DNA of 64,000 nucleotides, taken from the NCBI GenBank assembly GCA_020064725.1, contig JAGTWJ010000006.1, forward strand, positions 1,736,001 through 1,800,000. Reading direction: 5' to 3'. How positions within the stretch are numbered: the stretch's first letter is position 1; each line of letters begins with the position of its first letter. Below are positions 1 through 12,133 of this stretch, piece after piece. Source of the stretch: Drechslerella dactyloides (Eukaryota; Ascomycota; Orbiliomycetes; Orbiliales; Orbiliaceae). The translations under genes were made by a program, and so were the position numbers. The notes under the pieces were generated by a model. That model saw only the letters and a program-made list of their open reading frames with translations. It was not told where the DNA came from and made no database searches.

Positions 1-1
1 G

Positions 2-634
2 ACCAGCAGCGTCCAAGACCTAGTCTTAAAAGATAAGGAGGATGCGGAGAGGGAGTATAGAGGGGATGCAGCGTCAGACAACGTCTCAGTGGGGGACTCA
101 ATCCGCCCGAGTGAATCAGCATCAGCAGTTGGGAGTGGAGATTCCATGAGCACAGTGGGAGCGACACGGATGGCTTCGAAAGATAAAGATGGATCACTCT
201 CTTCCCCATCGACTGCGAACTGGACGACTAGCGACTCCTCGATGGATACGACTATCAATAGCGGCACAGGTGAGCCATTGGTTGTTCAACAAACGTTATC
301 TCCAGAGCCTATGGACCCTCGCACAAATGAACAACATAACCGTGGAACGAGCGTACCAACAATAACGACAACCCCCCCAGCGGCAAGCCCGACGGACGGA
401 TCGACGCCAAAGCCTCTAGCCCCCTCTTCGACAGCACCGGCGTTAGTGACAGAACAAGGGACCACCGCGACAGTAACGCCGGTTGATGGCTCGTCAAGCC
501 CACCCAAAAGAATCATAACCGCACAGACGGGCAACAGCGAAGCCTTCGTATCATCAGAACCAGAGCGGGATGCGCTGCTACATAACCGCGTGGGGAAGCT
601 AGTCCACGATGAGCCAAATGAGATGGCCAATTGA
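2..634 (+). CDS. Ser/Thr/Pro-rich protein, 3' end only
   Basis: The reading frame is open from the first bases of the window to a TGA at 632-634, so the gene starts upstream and only about 210 C-terminal residues are visible. They form a low-complexity tail rich in Ser, Thr, Pro and acidic residues, with no recognised domain, no membrane segment and few Cys, as expected of a disordered C-terminus. The very end is more ordinary, with a mixed charged stretch (RDALLHNRVGKLVHDEP). There is no in-frame stop upstream of the first internal ATG (145), so an internal start is not needed. The function cannot be judged without the missing 5' part. The codon composition is GC-balanced like the other genes on the left side. 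Confidence 0.6.
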   Translation, partial: TSSVQDLVLKDKEDAEREYRGDAASDNVSVGDSIRPSESASAVGSGDSMSTVGATRMASKDKDGSLSSPSTANWTTSDSSMDTTINSGTGEPLVVQQTLSPEPMDPRTNEQHNRGTSVPTITTTPPAASPTDGSTPKPLAPSSTAPALVTEQGTTATVTPVDGSSSPPKRIITAQTGNSEAFVSSEPERDALLHNRVGKLVHDEPNEMAN

Positions 635-3230
635 AGCCTCACGCTACAAGTAATAGAGAGTCTACAGCATCGACAAATGCTAATAGCTGTGAGTTATCAT
701 CGAAGCGCTTATGCTTCAGGTGTTGGTAAGTTACTGGTGTGTACAATTATTATTCATTCTTTATGGTTTTGCATGTAAGGTACGAGTGGTCCTACTTAGG
801 ATTCGGTTTTGTTTTGCGGGACGTTGGTGTTCTTGGGATTCTCTTGAGGTGTTTTAACAAGACGATTGTATTCTTTCGTTATCACTGCATCAGAATAGCC
901 TGTAAGTTAAAAATCAATAGCTAGACAATTCGCACGACATAAGGCAGACAATCACAAACTCCCATTACGTATAATTACCTTATGATGCCGACTATGGGAG
1001 CAACTAGACTATGTGTAGTTGTTCAATGTTACTTACTTACCAAAAAAAAAAAAAAAAAAAACTTCCATGTGGATTGATCAAGTAAGAGCATAACATAGAC
1101 GCCTATCTCATGTATAGTTAAAGTAATACTAGGGATGCATTACTAGGCCTAGGCATACATTGACCTTGGCAAAATGCAGTTAGTTATGTAGACGGAATGT
1201 CAAAAACGTGTCAGTGACCCAGGAATATTTGGGGCACCAAAAATAGAAGCCGATCAGAATTATATAGTAGCCGGATGTATTTGAAAGAAATGTACTACGA
1301 AGTTATATTGACATTGGCGATGCTGTATCCTGTCACATAAAGATTACAAAAGCACTGGCCCTGTACGTATACCCAATACATCACAACAAGTCCAACCTGT
1401 CAGCTGGGTATACAGTATATTTCTTCACTAGCCTTTCATTAATATCTGTGTCTAATTGCATCGCCTGCATTTACAGAAACCGAGACAGCAGTATGAACCA
1501 CCCGACCGAGCCGGTGCCCATAACACCGATACACCCAACATAACCTTGCATGAGGGACAGAGAATCGCCGATTAAATTTCTGCATTTGTTATTGCATGCT
1601 ATCAATCAAGTAAATATTCCCTCGGGAACGATTATGTAATAAAATGTCGGTGATCCGGGGAGTAACGGAACTGCTTGCTTGGTTTCTTGTAGTGATGGGA
1701 AGGTGCAGCCCGTTGACGGCCATTTAATGTTCTCGAAGTAGAGAACGAGGATCATACGAGTGATAGCACAATCGTAGAACAGTTTTCCCTTCGCATCAGG
1801 GTCTGGCAGTGGTGGGGATTTGGTCTGGCACAGCCTCGTAGAGCGTCACATTACAAGTCCAGGTGGACGTTGTGGGTTCGCGGTTTCAAAAGACCTTGAC
1901 GTCCAAGCCTGGAATGGCCAATGAATATTTCGTTTGAAGGAAAATGCTGCTTGGCACCATTTCCTGTTCGATGAATTAATCTTTGGTTTTGGTTGGATCA
2001 CTTCAGCCCCAAGGCAAAATGTTTACATAGCAGACAACGCCGTCCTTGGCGGGGAGCCGCAGGGCGGACCCAAAATATAATATATTCAGGGCGAGGTAAA
2101 AGTCAGTAGCAGCAGCTAGGGAATTGATCCGCTGATCTCCCTATTGCTTATACCTCCTTATGCATTGGAACATTTTCCTAAAATATTTACCAACTGGAAC
2201 AATACAGTTCTATCTGAGGACGTAGTTTTGTGGCTCGATTGAAGAGAAATGGGTCATTTCGGCACAATGCCCAGACTTCACGAGAGAATTTGGCTTTGAA
2301 TATAAGATTTTCCAAGGCCTTGTGACAAGCCAGAGTAGCGCTGCAAGCTCTCAACTTAGGAAACAAGGCTGGACTTACTAATAATTCCTGCAGTCCTATT
2401 TCTTACGTGGAGTAGTACAGAATGGAATTGGTCGCTACTGCAGGGATTTCGAGTAGCACAAGCAGCCAGTATCTCTACAACGCAGAGCATGCATTAATGT
2501 TGCTAGAATATAAAAAACCCGAAAAGTAAAAGCTTCCCAAAGTCGGCATTTAGAGAGAAAATGGCGTGGAGGAAACCAAGATAAGAGATAAGAAAATGGG
2601 ATAGTGCTGAGGTTTGGATCAATACTCAAAGCGGCTTTTAACGCAACTTCAAACAGGATGTGTTCAGCCGCAACAAGGCTGTTATAGAAAGGGAGAGCTT
2701 GGACCTGGGGCTACGACGCCCGCAATGTTATTGAACGGACTCAACAACTGTTCGCGCCTGGAACAGGCACAGCTTGCTCACACGATTTCCAAGCTGGATA
2801 TAACTGCGCGGAGACCTTCAAATTTACGTTTTGTATATATTCCTTATACCCATAGTAACGACAAGACCGGTCGACCAGGTTGAATACTATACTTCAGCGA
2901 CGGCGGAGCCTCAACCTCTCGCTTTTAGACACCGCCAATATTGATTGCTATTGTTTTTACTATTTTGTCACACATTGATCGCGCGCGCGGCTGAAGCGCC
3001 AACGGGGATACCAAGCATCTTGGCTTCTGTTTTCATGGAGGTGCTGCTTCAGCGGCTTCTTCCGTTTGGTTCCCCTGTATCATCTTGGCATTTTTTGTGT
3101 AGCCTGGGCGGCGGCGAGGTATCGGCTTGCCACGGATTGTATTTTAAGGAGTCTTCCCCCACTCATGATATCTAAAAAAAACCAATTCTGAACATACGAA
3201 GCAGCGTTGACAAATATCGATTCTGACACC
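635..3230. other. Intergenic, no supported gene
   Basis: This 2.6-kb stretch has frequent stops in all frames. A run of about 19 A lies near 1041-1060. Two short open frames (about 2614-2883 and 2945-3175, plus) lack good ATG starts, splice signals or recognisable domains, and I do not call them genes. The last few hundred bases presumably include the promoter of the CFEM gene. Confidence 0.5.
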
Positions 3231-3981
3231 ATGCGTCCAGTAATTTCACTCACTCACTGGATTCTCATCCATATTATTTTCGTCGCCTTCACGAATTCGG
3301 AGGCCATCCTTCTTCCTCGAGATGAACAAACTCTTCTAGCTGGCCTTAGGCCCTCATGCAGTGCTTGCTTTACGACCTTTGTCGAAGATTCGGGATGCGC
3401 AAGTCTTAGTGAATGCTATTGTATGCCCAGGTCTCAAAAGACAGCGCTCCAAAGACGGCTCGGGAATATCTTCCGTACTTGTAAGTCCGCCGATCGTGAT
3501 CATGGAATTTTGGTATTCGGCTATATCGATAAGGCAACAGTCGGCATTTGCATGTGAATTTTTCTAATAGTATTGCTTTGGAACTGCAGGCATATTTGGC
3601 GAGTGTAGTACCGCCGAACAAAATCAAGTCGCAGAAGACAACATTTGCGTCCTATGGAGAGCATCAGTTTCCGGTGAGCGAGGTGGATCTTCGCCTTCAA
3701 CTGCCACACCTGCGAGCAGAAGCCCCCCGGCTTCTTCTACAGAAGAAACACTCCCAACCTCTAGTGCAGAAGAGACTCCCACGGCAGAAGGGACTTCCAC
3801 GGCTGACGAGACTACCACGGCAGGACAACCTGCGAGTTCGGCTACAGGAACGGGGTCTACATCGACGACGACGACTGCAGCATCCGACGGGAAGCCAAAC
3901 TTTGTGAAATGGATGGTGGTAACAAATATAGGTTTGGCGTTAGCTGTATGTTTTGGAGTAGGGTTTGTCTTCGGTTCGTAG
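3231..3981 (+). CDS. CFEM-domain cell-surface protein (two exons)
   Basis: Exons 3231-3480 and 3590-3981 are joined by a GTAAGT...CTGCAG intron of 109 bp, giving 213 residues (642 nt, phase 1 junction). The protein has an N-terminal hydrophobic signal peptide (about residues 1-24). Eight Cys follow in the CFEM order, C-x2-C-x9-C-x5-C-x-C, then C-x4-C-x13-C; the intron splits the codon of the sixth Cys. After that come a Ser/Thr/Glu-rich stalk (about 115-180) and a C-terminal hydrophobic segment ending at the stop. The tail follows small residues, as in a GPI-anchor signal, though a plain membrane anchor is also possible. CFEM proteins act at the fungal surface in haem/iron uptake, adhesion or host interaction. 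The Asp normally three residues before the fourth Cys (the haem-iron ligand in characterised CFEMs) is absent, and the first Cys pair is one residue tighter than usual, so haem binding is doubtful. Confidence 0.85.
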
Positions 3982-5462
3982 ATCTACGAGCGAGATTGTT
4001 CCATCGGGTTGGCAATTTAATAAGGGTGGATTTGGAAATGCGCTGCGTCTGGGAGTATCGGGGAGTGTCTAATATTTGGGGACTTTATCTTTGATCTTTC
4101 ACATGCCATCGAATCTGATAGGATTTATATGATGATATGTCAGGTCATTTCCCTGTATTAATACTGGAGGCGAGTCGACCTCCCTGCGAATCTCGACGTT
4201 TCGAATAATATTGTATGATGTACAACATATTTTCTCAAGCGCCACATGTGTACGTTATACCGAACTGCTGAGTATGCTGCAAAAACTACAATCTCCTCAA
4301 TCTTAATCACCTAGGTTCAAATATTCTCAAGCGGAGAGGATCTATGTCGATGTTTACGTTTATATCGTTGAATAGATCATGTGGAGATATTTACACAATG
4401 GTGTCACAGTGAAAGATACTTAGGTAAGGAGCGAATGGCCTGATCGCAGAGCCTCAGTGTCCCCGAGACTACAGGGCCTCAACTCTCAGCCGCTCCATTT
4501 TCGGCCTAGCCTGGCCAAGAACCAGTTGATCAACAGTGTTAAGATTTGCTTCTTGAAACAATGCAGGATTGATCTGCTGATTGTTGAATCTATCGTTATA
4601 CGGGAGGCTGGAGTACTTATATTTCGGGGAGAGTTAACTCCTGCTGTGACCATCCCTGGACCCTGACGTTGAAGGAGGGTAAAACTGTAGCCCATAGTGC
4701 CAAGTCGCCGCAACAGCAGGAAATGCATTGCGCACTTCATATGATCGATCATTCCTCGAAATTCGAAACAGGAAATATAGATATTGTAAAGTGAAGATGG
4801 ATATCTGTACTCGCTGTCGAATCGATATCGCGATATCTCACACGAAATGCGGTCGATAAAAACAAAATAGATATGCCTAGTGAAATAGTTCTACGGGCAC
4901 ATATGCACCTGTAGTTAGTTATAGATCGAAAGTTCGTATGCGCATACGCCTAGCGCGCGTTGCAACTTGGCATATCTTGAGTCTATGACCTGTGTAACCG
5001 TGCATGCATGGTTTATCGATAACAATACTAGATGGTGCTGCATGTATAGCTCTATAGATACGCCTTGCTGGTTTATAAAGCGACTTCATATCGGTACAGC
5101 AAGCCAACCGTGAGTATCGCGCACAGCAAACTACTCCAACAGACCAAAGCTGAAAGGTAAAAGAATCGTCAGAATTAAAAAAACCGGCACAGTAACCGCA
5201 AAGCTCGATAAAGCATCGATCGTATACGCAAAAGTAAAAAAAGAAAGGGAAACCCAATCAAGACCACCAATATAACATTAATTACCCCATCACCAATATC
5301 ATACCGCCCCTATGCAAAAACAACAGCAACCCATCGATCGATCATATGCACGCAGACTTTTGTATGTAAGGTTAACGCTCGCTCATTCAATTGCAATGCA
5401 ATGCACATGCATCATAACCACAACCCCGTACGCACGCACGCATGTATCCACGCACACCATCA
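3982..5462. other. Intergenic, no supported gene
   Basis: The stretch lies between the CFEM gene and the 3' end of stu1. It contains short open frames on both strands without start context, splice sites or recognised domains. A perfect 14-bp palindrome (GATATCGCGATATC) lies at 4824-4837. Both transcription units run into this region from opposite sides, so it should hold both 3' ends; I saw no distinct terminator. Confidence 0.5.
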
Positions 5463-8400
5463 TCAGCTATTCCTCGCGAAATAGTACGTCAAAAGATTCC
5501 TCTGCCCTTCCGACAAGCCACCCAGACATTCCCTCCACAGCCGCTCTTCACCGGCCGCCTGCGCCTTCCCGCCATCCACACCTTCCGCCGCTACAATTTT
5601 GACAAACCGCCGCCGCATCTCAACACAAACGTTTACGACCGCCCGACGCACCTCCGGGTCCTCATCCTCCATATACCGCTTCGCGATCGCCCCAATCGCC
5701 TCCCATTGTCCTGTGAGATCTTCCTCCTCCGCATCCTTCACGAACCCGCCGAGTGTGCGCAAGGCGAGCACATTTGCGCCAGCCTTCTTGCGCCCATCGG
5801 GCCCCGCACCACCGGCACCGGGTGTCTTGACAACCAGGAACCGCGTGATAGTCGGTATCGCGACGCCAGCGTCGGCTACGGAGGCGACGTACTCTTCCAT
5901 CGTCTCCTCAATGTTGACGCTGACGGGGCTCTGCGTCGGATACTCCCCGCGTAGCTTGAACACGACAGGGAAAAGACTATGCTCGCGACCGGAGAAGTGC
6001 GGTGTCGCTTTGCTCATCAGCTGGCGGAGCAGCTGGATGCCCTGCGCGCGGACGTCGGCGAGCTCGTCTGCAGTTTTAGAAGGGGACCCTTCGTTGAGGA
6101 AATCGAGCAGGGAGTCCAGCATCTCTTCGAACGTCTGTCCGCCTGCCCAGAAATCTATGGAGTCTTTGTTTTCCTGCTGTTCCTTCTTCGCAGGGTTGTC
6201 GCGGACGATGGCGCAGAGCCGGCGGAGGCCGTGGGGGTCGATATCGCCGTCTTTCAGCTTGCGGAGGTAGTTCGACAAACTCTGGAGCTGCTGCTCGGGT
6301 GTCTTGCCGAGAGTCGTCGAGTGGCCAAAGTCTGGACGCCCGCATCGTCAGTCAAACACTATAACTATACGTTGAAGCGGCTAGGGGGTTCTTACTCTTC
6401 TGTCTCAGCCGAATGCTATTCGTAATGTTCGACAGAGGCTCTGGAGATTTCGGTGGTTTCGACTCCGGCGTTGACGACACAGAGTCCTGATAAACCTGAA
6501 TCGGCTCCTTTTCCTTCACTGCACCGTTCGCACCATTCGTCTTCTTGATCCCTAGCAGATCCGGGATGTCGATTGTGCTAGCAGGCGGCTCCTCAATTAC
6601 CGGGGGTGGTGAAGGTTTTGTGGTAACCCCAAGATTGAGGTTCGCCAACGCACTGATCGGATTGATCATCGTCAGCTCCTCGTCGTCGTTCAAGAAGTCG
6701 TTCCGCTGCGTAACGTCTGGGACTTCGATCCCACGATTCGGACGCGGAGGCGGTGGCATCTCGTTGACGGAGGGTATTATCCCCAGCACCTTCTCGACAT
6801 GTGCCACTTCTTCCTCGATCCGTTCGCCGTCTTCCTCCTCTTCCCTCATACCCCATGACTTTTTCAGCTCTCGCTGGATCGCCGGGTCGAATGTCGCGAG
6901 GATGCGGTCAAACTGAACCGTGTTTCTCCGATGGATATTCTTGAGCACGTTGGCGAGCGGTGTGAAGTTCGGCTGCTTCGTGGTTGATACCAGTGGAGTC
7001 AGTCGGTTGATGACAAGTTTGTATGTGTCCGGCTGATCGAGATATTCGTTGGGTTGAATGTGGTCGCCTCCGAGCAGATCGTTCATCCATTCCAAAGCGC
7101 CGTGTAATATACGCCTTCGCTGCACCGTTGTGAACGATAAGCCGCCGGGAAGAGCTCTCCTCGACATGGCGCCACTACCGCCCAGGCTTGTAACCACTCT
7201 GAACAGTAGCTCCGTTGCATCGCCGTCGGGAAGAAGCTCTTTGAGGAATGCCAAGCTTTTCGTGGGGTACGGTCGAGGATGCTCCGTCTCATCTACTTCG
7301 TTGAGTAATAGCACACGGGGTACTATCTGGTCGTAACCCACAAATTTGATCATCTCGGGAAGGACTTCCGGCGCGAGTACGCTCTCGACAACCTCAGGGT
7401 TCGGGTCGTTCAGAAGCTTTTGGAGCGCCGGTGCAAGTTGGTCGGCCGTCGGAACAGGCGGCTTCCGATCGTAGTTTGGCGGGGTTCGTCCAGCGAGCGC
7501 ACAGCCTAACACTACAATTCCTTCCAGACGGACCTTATGGTCTGCATGGTTGAGTTGCTCCAGGATCGTCATCCGTCGCTGACTGAGAGGGCTATGTCGG
7601 ACAGTCGGCCGGGATATTCTGGTGCTTCCAGGAGGCGAGGTGGTGATGGATTTCTTCTGGCTAGAAGATGGCGAGAACCCAGACCGGGCCGACGAGGAAG
7701 GACTCATTGCCCGCGCGCCGTTCATACGCTCAAGCGTCCGCTCAATAGCGCTCGCAGAATCTCCGTTACTACTTGACGACGCTGGTCGCTTGGCTTCGTC
7801 GATGCGGACGGAGAGCTGTGACTTTGGCCGTATAGGGCGGCTTGGGCGGACGGGTGCTGAGGAGATGCCGGACTTCTCTGGCACCGCTACGCGGGGCGTC
7901 GAGGAGACCGACGAGGTAGTACTGAGAGCTCCAGAGAAGGAGTGCGCGGGCTCGAGTTTCGGGGCTTGGGCCGCAGCCTCTTTGCGACGGGCTGCAATTT
8001 GTTCTTTTATGGACGGCCTTGTGGCTGCGCCTGTATTTGAGCGAAGAGTCCCCCCCGCTCGGGATGCCGAGCGGCTGCTGCTGCTCGCACCAGCGCTCGA
8101 GCCGTTCGGATTGTCCTTTTCGAGTAGCTTTCGGGTGTTCGCGTCCTGTGCATCCATGATGCTATGACGGGGTTAGAATCCTAGAATGCGTTGAAGTGAT
8201 GTTGGAGACAACTTACACAGTAGCGCGATCCGGCCATAGATCAAAGTACATCCAGAATGCCGCACGCGCGCCCTCTCGCACGCCCGGGTTCGAATCCACC
8301 AAGACCTTCTTCAGACCGTCCTCGAGTTTCTTCAGCCCTTCGCCGTGCTCCAATATATGCTTTTCGTGCGCATGAGCTTCTAGCAGTGCTCGGAACCATG

Positions 8401-9908
8401 TTGTGGCGTACGATCTCGGCTGAATGTTCTTGTCGGTGCACGCTCCGTATAGATATGTCGGGATTTTGGTATGGTGGTAGGACGTCTTTGCAAAAATGAT
8501 CATGCAGGTTACGTTTGACGCCTCAGCGGTAATTTTCTTGGTTCCACCGCATAATTTTATCATCGTCGGGAGGATTATGTCAACAGTCGGGTCCATCCCA
8601 TGGCCGAGGACGAGGAACAAGTCCTTGACGCACTGACAGGCCTTTGTTGATAAAGTTGTCCGCAGCGATTTGACCGTGTTGACGAGACCATCGCAGAGCG
8701 TCTTGATACCGGCTGCAAAGACGCCCGGATGGTCGGTGGGGGCGTTTCCTCGGAGCAGTTCTCGGATCCTGGTGACATATCTCTCCCGGACCGCCCAGTT
8801 CTGCTCGGTTTCCTTGCCCGACAGATCCGCCAGCATTCCCGCCAGTTCGCTTTCGAGCTCCTTGGCCGTGTTGACGTAGGCTGCCTTCATATCGTCCATC
8901 GCGACTCCGGAGATCGAGCTCAGGTAAGAGGTTTTGGCGGCGGGCTTTGTCGGTTTATCGTCTTTCGACTTTTCCTTTTCTGGCTTCGTGGAAGACTTCA
9001 TGTCGGGTCCGTTGATGTGTTCGATGATGTAGTTTGCGATTGTTTTGCGCACCTGGTGCTCGGTAATGGATTTCTTGAGGTCGGCCTTCGCGGGGTCGGA
9101 CGCGGATCTAACAGAGTTTGAGATCAGCGCGGGAATTACAAATGAAAAAAAAAAAAAAAACGTCTCTTGCGTGGGTATCAAGGCTTCGGCTCACTTGAAC
9201 AGATCAACAACCACGTTCTTCGCCTTCTCCCTCACGCCGTCATTGGCGTCCTCCAACAGTCTGACCAGCAAACTGGTGTATGGTTTTATCGAGAGCTGCC
9301 CGCCGTACAGAGCATACACTCTCCCCAGCCATTCCAGGCTAGACTCCTTAAGTCTGGCGTTCTTGCTGGTGAGACCGATCTCGCGGATGAACCGCTCCGT
9401 CTCGACAGGCGCGACGGTCCAGATGTCGACAACCGGGGAGAGAGCCATCTCCCGTATGCGATCTTTAGCGTCACCCATCTTGTCGAACAGGAGGGGCAGC
9501 AAGTCCACGGATAGGCGTTTTAGCAGATTGGCGTCGTTGACTCGGCATCGCTTGATGAGATAGCCCAGGCAACTGAGGGAGTGCTGGAAGAGAGTCATGT
9601 TGGAGGCCTGGGACATGCCGATGCGAAGGGCGGTGAAGGCGGTTTCGGTGGCGGCGGGGTCGACGCCATAGTGCTTGATCTTCTGTTTAGCCTGGACGAG
9701 GAGGTCGACTTTGATGGCGTCGTCTGCAAGAGTGGTCATCCGGGGATGGCATCAGCAAATGAGGTAAGAATGACAGGGAGCCGTCGAGGCGGAGGTGGCA
9801 TTGGATGACGTCCAAGACTCGGCCGGCGGAGAGCGGTCGCGTACCTCTGTTGGAGCGGAAAGTGGTCAGAAGCGCGGAAGCTTCGTCCTCGGCGAGGTTT
9901 TCACCCAT
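5463..9908 (-). CDS. stu1: STU1 / CLASP-family microtubule plus-end protein (five exons)
   Basis: Exons on the minus strand are 9845-9908, 9195-9723, 8217-9107, 6396-8161 and 5463-6331. All four introns (121, 87, 55 and 64 bp) have GT...AG ends, and the sum is 4119 nt, or 1372 residues. The start is the ATG at 9908, which begins a 64-nt first exon. CLASP/Stu1 proteins bind tubulin and promote rescue of microtubules in the mitotic spindle. Residues about 1-230 are HEAT/TOG-like helices. Residues about 265-490 match the CLASP N domain, including the typical KETEQNW signature near 300. About 500-720 is a Ser/Arg-rich basic linker, expected to bind the microtubule lattice. The last 290 residues are again helical and end in NLLTYYFARNS, like other ascomycete STU1 proteins. 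The second intron carries a 16-base poly-pyrimidine run. The gene is divergent from the PfkB kinase gene. Confidence 0.92.
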
Positions 9909-10651
9909 GGCGGAGCGGACGAATGATGGTAACGAGCTGGCTCCGCTGTGCTAACTGGCAGCAGCAGCAGCAGCAAAGCAGCGGCCGTGGGGAATGGAGA
10001 AGCCGATGGATTCGAGTGAGGGTCGCGCGTGGGTATCGATGCCGTCTGCGAGGAATGCCCGGGGGTAAGTCGCGGTATGCTCCTTCAGGAGACGATGCAA
10101 GTTGGTGATGGTGATGTCGCTGAGGAGGAGCAGAGGAGGGCGGGAGTCGCCTGCAATTGGGCGAGAGTCGAGAGGGAGATGCGGCTAGGCCCTGGGACAG
10201 GGATATCTCTGCGCGATAAATTAGCGTGCAATAAAACACGCCGGGTGGAGAACGGTGGAGCGGGCCTTGCAGACTTGCGGGCGCCCTGTGCAATCTTATT
10301 TCGTCTATCGAAGCTCGAGAAGTGGCGATGGTGTTTCGAGAAGGTCGGGTCGGAGTGAAGCAGAGACACCGAAGAGCTCTCCACCGTGAACAGCAGCAGC
10401 AGCAGTAATAGTAGTATCAGAGGAGGAGGACTAGCTCTTATGCATTGTGCGGCCGCTTTGTTTGGATGCTGCGTCTTTGGCCAAACGTAAACACGAAAGC
10501 TGCAACACGCCAAAACGACCGCCCCGCCATCACTCAGCCAATCTCCAAACTACTCCACCAACGACTGTATATAAAACAAGAAGGAGATGCCGGCGCCGGC
10601 GCCGAAGAAGGCTTCATCGATGCCGTGAAACCATCGCCAGTCGACTGAACA
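9909..10651. promoter_or_regulatory. Bidirectional promoter between stu1 and the PfkB kinase
   Basis: This 743-bp gap lies between two divergent start codons. It contains CAG/CTG-type trinucleotide tracts at about 9958-9976 and 10389-10406 and a TATA-like TATATAAAA at 10568-10576, about 76 bp before the kinase ATG. Open frames on both strands here are by-products of the GC-rich repeats; none has a domain. Confidence 0.55.
10568..10576 (+). promoter_or_regulatory. TATA-box-like element of the PfkB kinase gene
   Basis: TATATAAAA is positioned 76 bp upstream of the ATG at 10652, a plausible spacing for a fungal core promoter with a short 5' UTR. This rests on position and sequence only. Confidence 0.4.
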
Positions 10652-12133
10652 ATGGCAGACTCTGAATTCAACTGGGGACAATTGCTCGCTGGTCCTCCCG
10701 CCGCTGGTCCTCCCGCCCCGACGACAACGACGACGGCGTCGAACTCTATACCCCTCGTGGCGGCGGCAGCCCTCGCCGCGACGAACAGCATCCAATGCCC
10801 CTCGAACCCCTACCAGATCCACTTCGCCACCTTGGGCATGTTCATTCTCGACAAGATCGATGCTCCCGAACGCACTCTCAAATTTGATGACCTTCTCGGC
10901 GGGGCCGGATCCTACGCTGTCCTCGGCGCCCGTCTCATGTCGCAGGCTCCCTTGAGCTCCAAAACCATCGGCTGGATCGTAGACGCTGGAAACGACTTCC
11001 CGGACGATGTCAGGAAAGACATCATCAGATGGAACACCAACGTGATTATTCGTGAAAATAAGGACCGGAAGTCAACCCGAGGTATGCAGGCGGTGCATCA
11101 TCCGTAGAGCTGAAGGCGCGGCGTGGTCTAAAGAGTTCTGCTTCAGGTCACAACGTCTACGGTCCCGGAGACTTTCGTAGCTTCACATACCTCACTCCCA
11201 AGATCCGCTTGACGCCTGCAGACTTCGTCGGCACTCCGCTAATCGACTCCCTCTCCTTCCATCTGATATGCTCGCCCGCCCGTTGCATGGAATCTGTCAA
11301 GGACCTCCACGCCCGTCGCACAATCGCGAAACCACCAATCATCGTCTGGGAGCCCGTTCCCGATCTTTGCACGCCGGAACAGCTTGTTGCCTGCGCTGAA
11401 GCCATCAGAGGTGTCGACATATTTTCTCCCAATGCATCGGAACTCGGCGCGCTCTGCAGCACGCCTGCACACCTCGCCGAGGACCCGCAGCACATTCAAA
11501 AGAACGCCGAGAAACTCTTCCTTTGTGGCGTTGGCCCGCAGCTTGACGGGCCCGTGATCGTCAGGGCTGGGTCAAAAGGGTGCTACGTCCGCTATAATAA
11601 GGGAAAGTTGTGGCTTCCCGCCTATTATGCAGCACCATATGAAAAGCCCACCGAAGTGGCAGACCCAACGGGTGGCGGAAATTGCTTCGTACGTGCATGT
11701 GTGCATGCAGCATAGCTGTATCACCTGAACCTTCACGTCTTCTTTCGCATTGCATTGCATTGCACCACATTACGGATCGTCCATGCTGACTGAAATCTTT
11801 CACTCGCAGCTGGGTGCACTGGCAGTGCAGTATGCAAGATGCGGCGATCTGATATATAGCGTCTTGTGCGCGAATGTCGCTGCATCCTTCGCAATCTGGC
11901 AGCTTGCATTCCCCCAGTTGGCGCACTCGTCGCTGGACAAGCTGGAGCCGTCAACATCGAGGCAATTTCCAAAGACTCTCCCGCTCATGCCAGTGGCCAA
12001 CGAAAAGGCGGTGGAGACTTGGCCGAAAGAATCGGTGAGCCATCGGTTGGAGAAGTATGTGTATCGAAAGGACGTTTTAGCCAGTTTGGAGAAGATTGGA
12101 TATCAGCTTGTACCGCCGGCCGCTGGAACCTAG
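10652..12133 (+). CDS. PfkB-family carbohydrate kinase, MAK32-like (three exons)
   Basis: Exons 10652-11081, 11147-11688 and 11810-12133 give 431 residues. The introns are 65 and 121 bp with GTATGC...CAG and GTACGT...CAG ends, and the phases agree. The fold follows the ribokinase/PfkB pattern: after an Ala/Pro/Thr-rich N-terminus of about 50 residues comes a glycine-rich strand (LLGGAGSYAVLGARL, about 80-94), then a nucleotide-binding half. The PfkB signature is DPTGGGNCF at residues 316-324, split by the second intron. Classical sugar kinases end this motif in GAGD, where Asp is the catalytic base; here Asn takes its place, a feature I associate with the MAK32-like branch, so substrate and activity are uncertain. 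MAK32 was named for maintenance of a yeast killer virus; its biochemical substrate is not established to my knowledge. The region after residue 360 fits less well and could hide another small intron. Confidence 0.85.

Noticed and set aside
2945..3175. Hydrophobic-start open frame upstream of the CFEM gene
   Set aside because: It needs a non-ATG start and shows no splice sites or conserved pattern.
3548..3907. Plus-strand 119-codon frame over the second CFEM exon
   Set aside because: It uses a different frame from the spliced CFEM product and overlaps the intron; the CFEM frame explains the region better.
4824..4837. Perfect palindrome GATATCGCGATATC
   Set aside because: A single isolated 14-bp palindrome in intergenic DNA; no second copy or associated feature was found.
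5599..8167. Long plus-strand open frames opposite stu1 (for example 5599-6270 and 7622-8167)
   Set aside because: They are antisense shadows of well-supported stu1 exons with no domain of their own.
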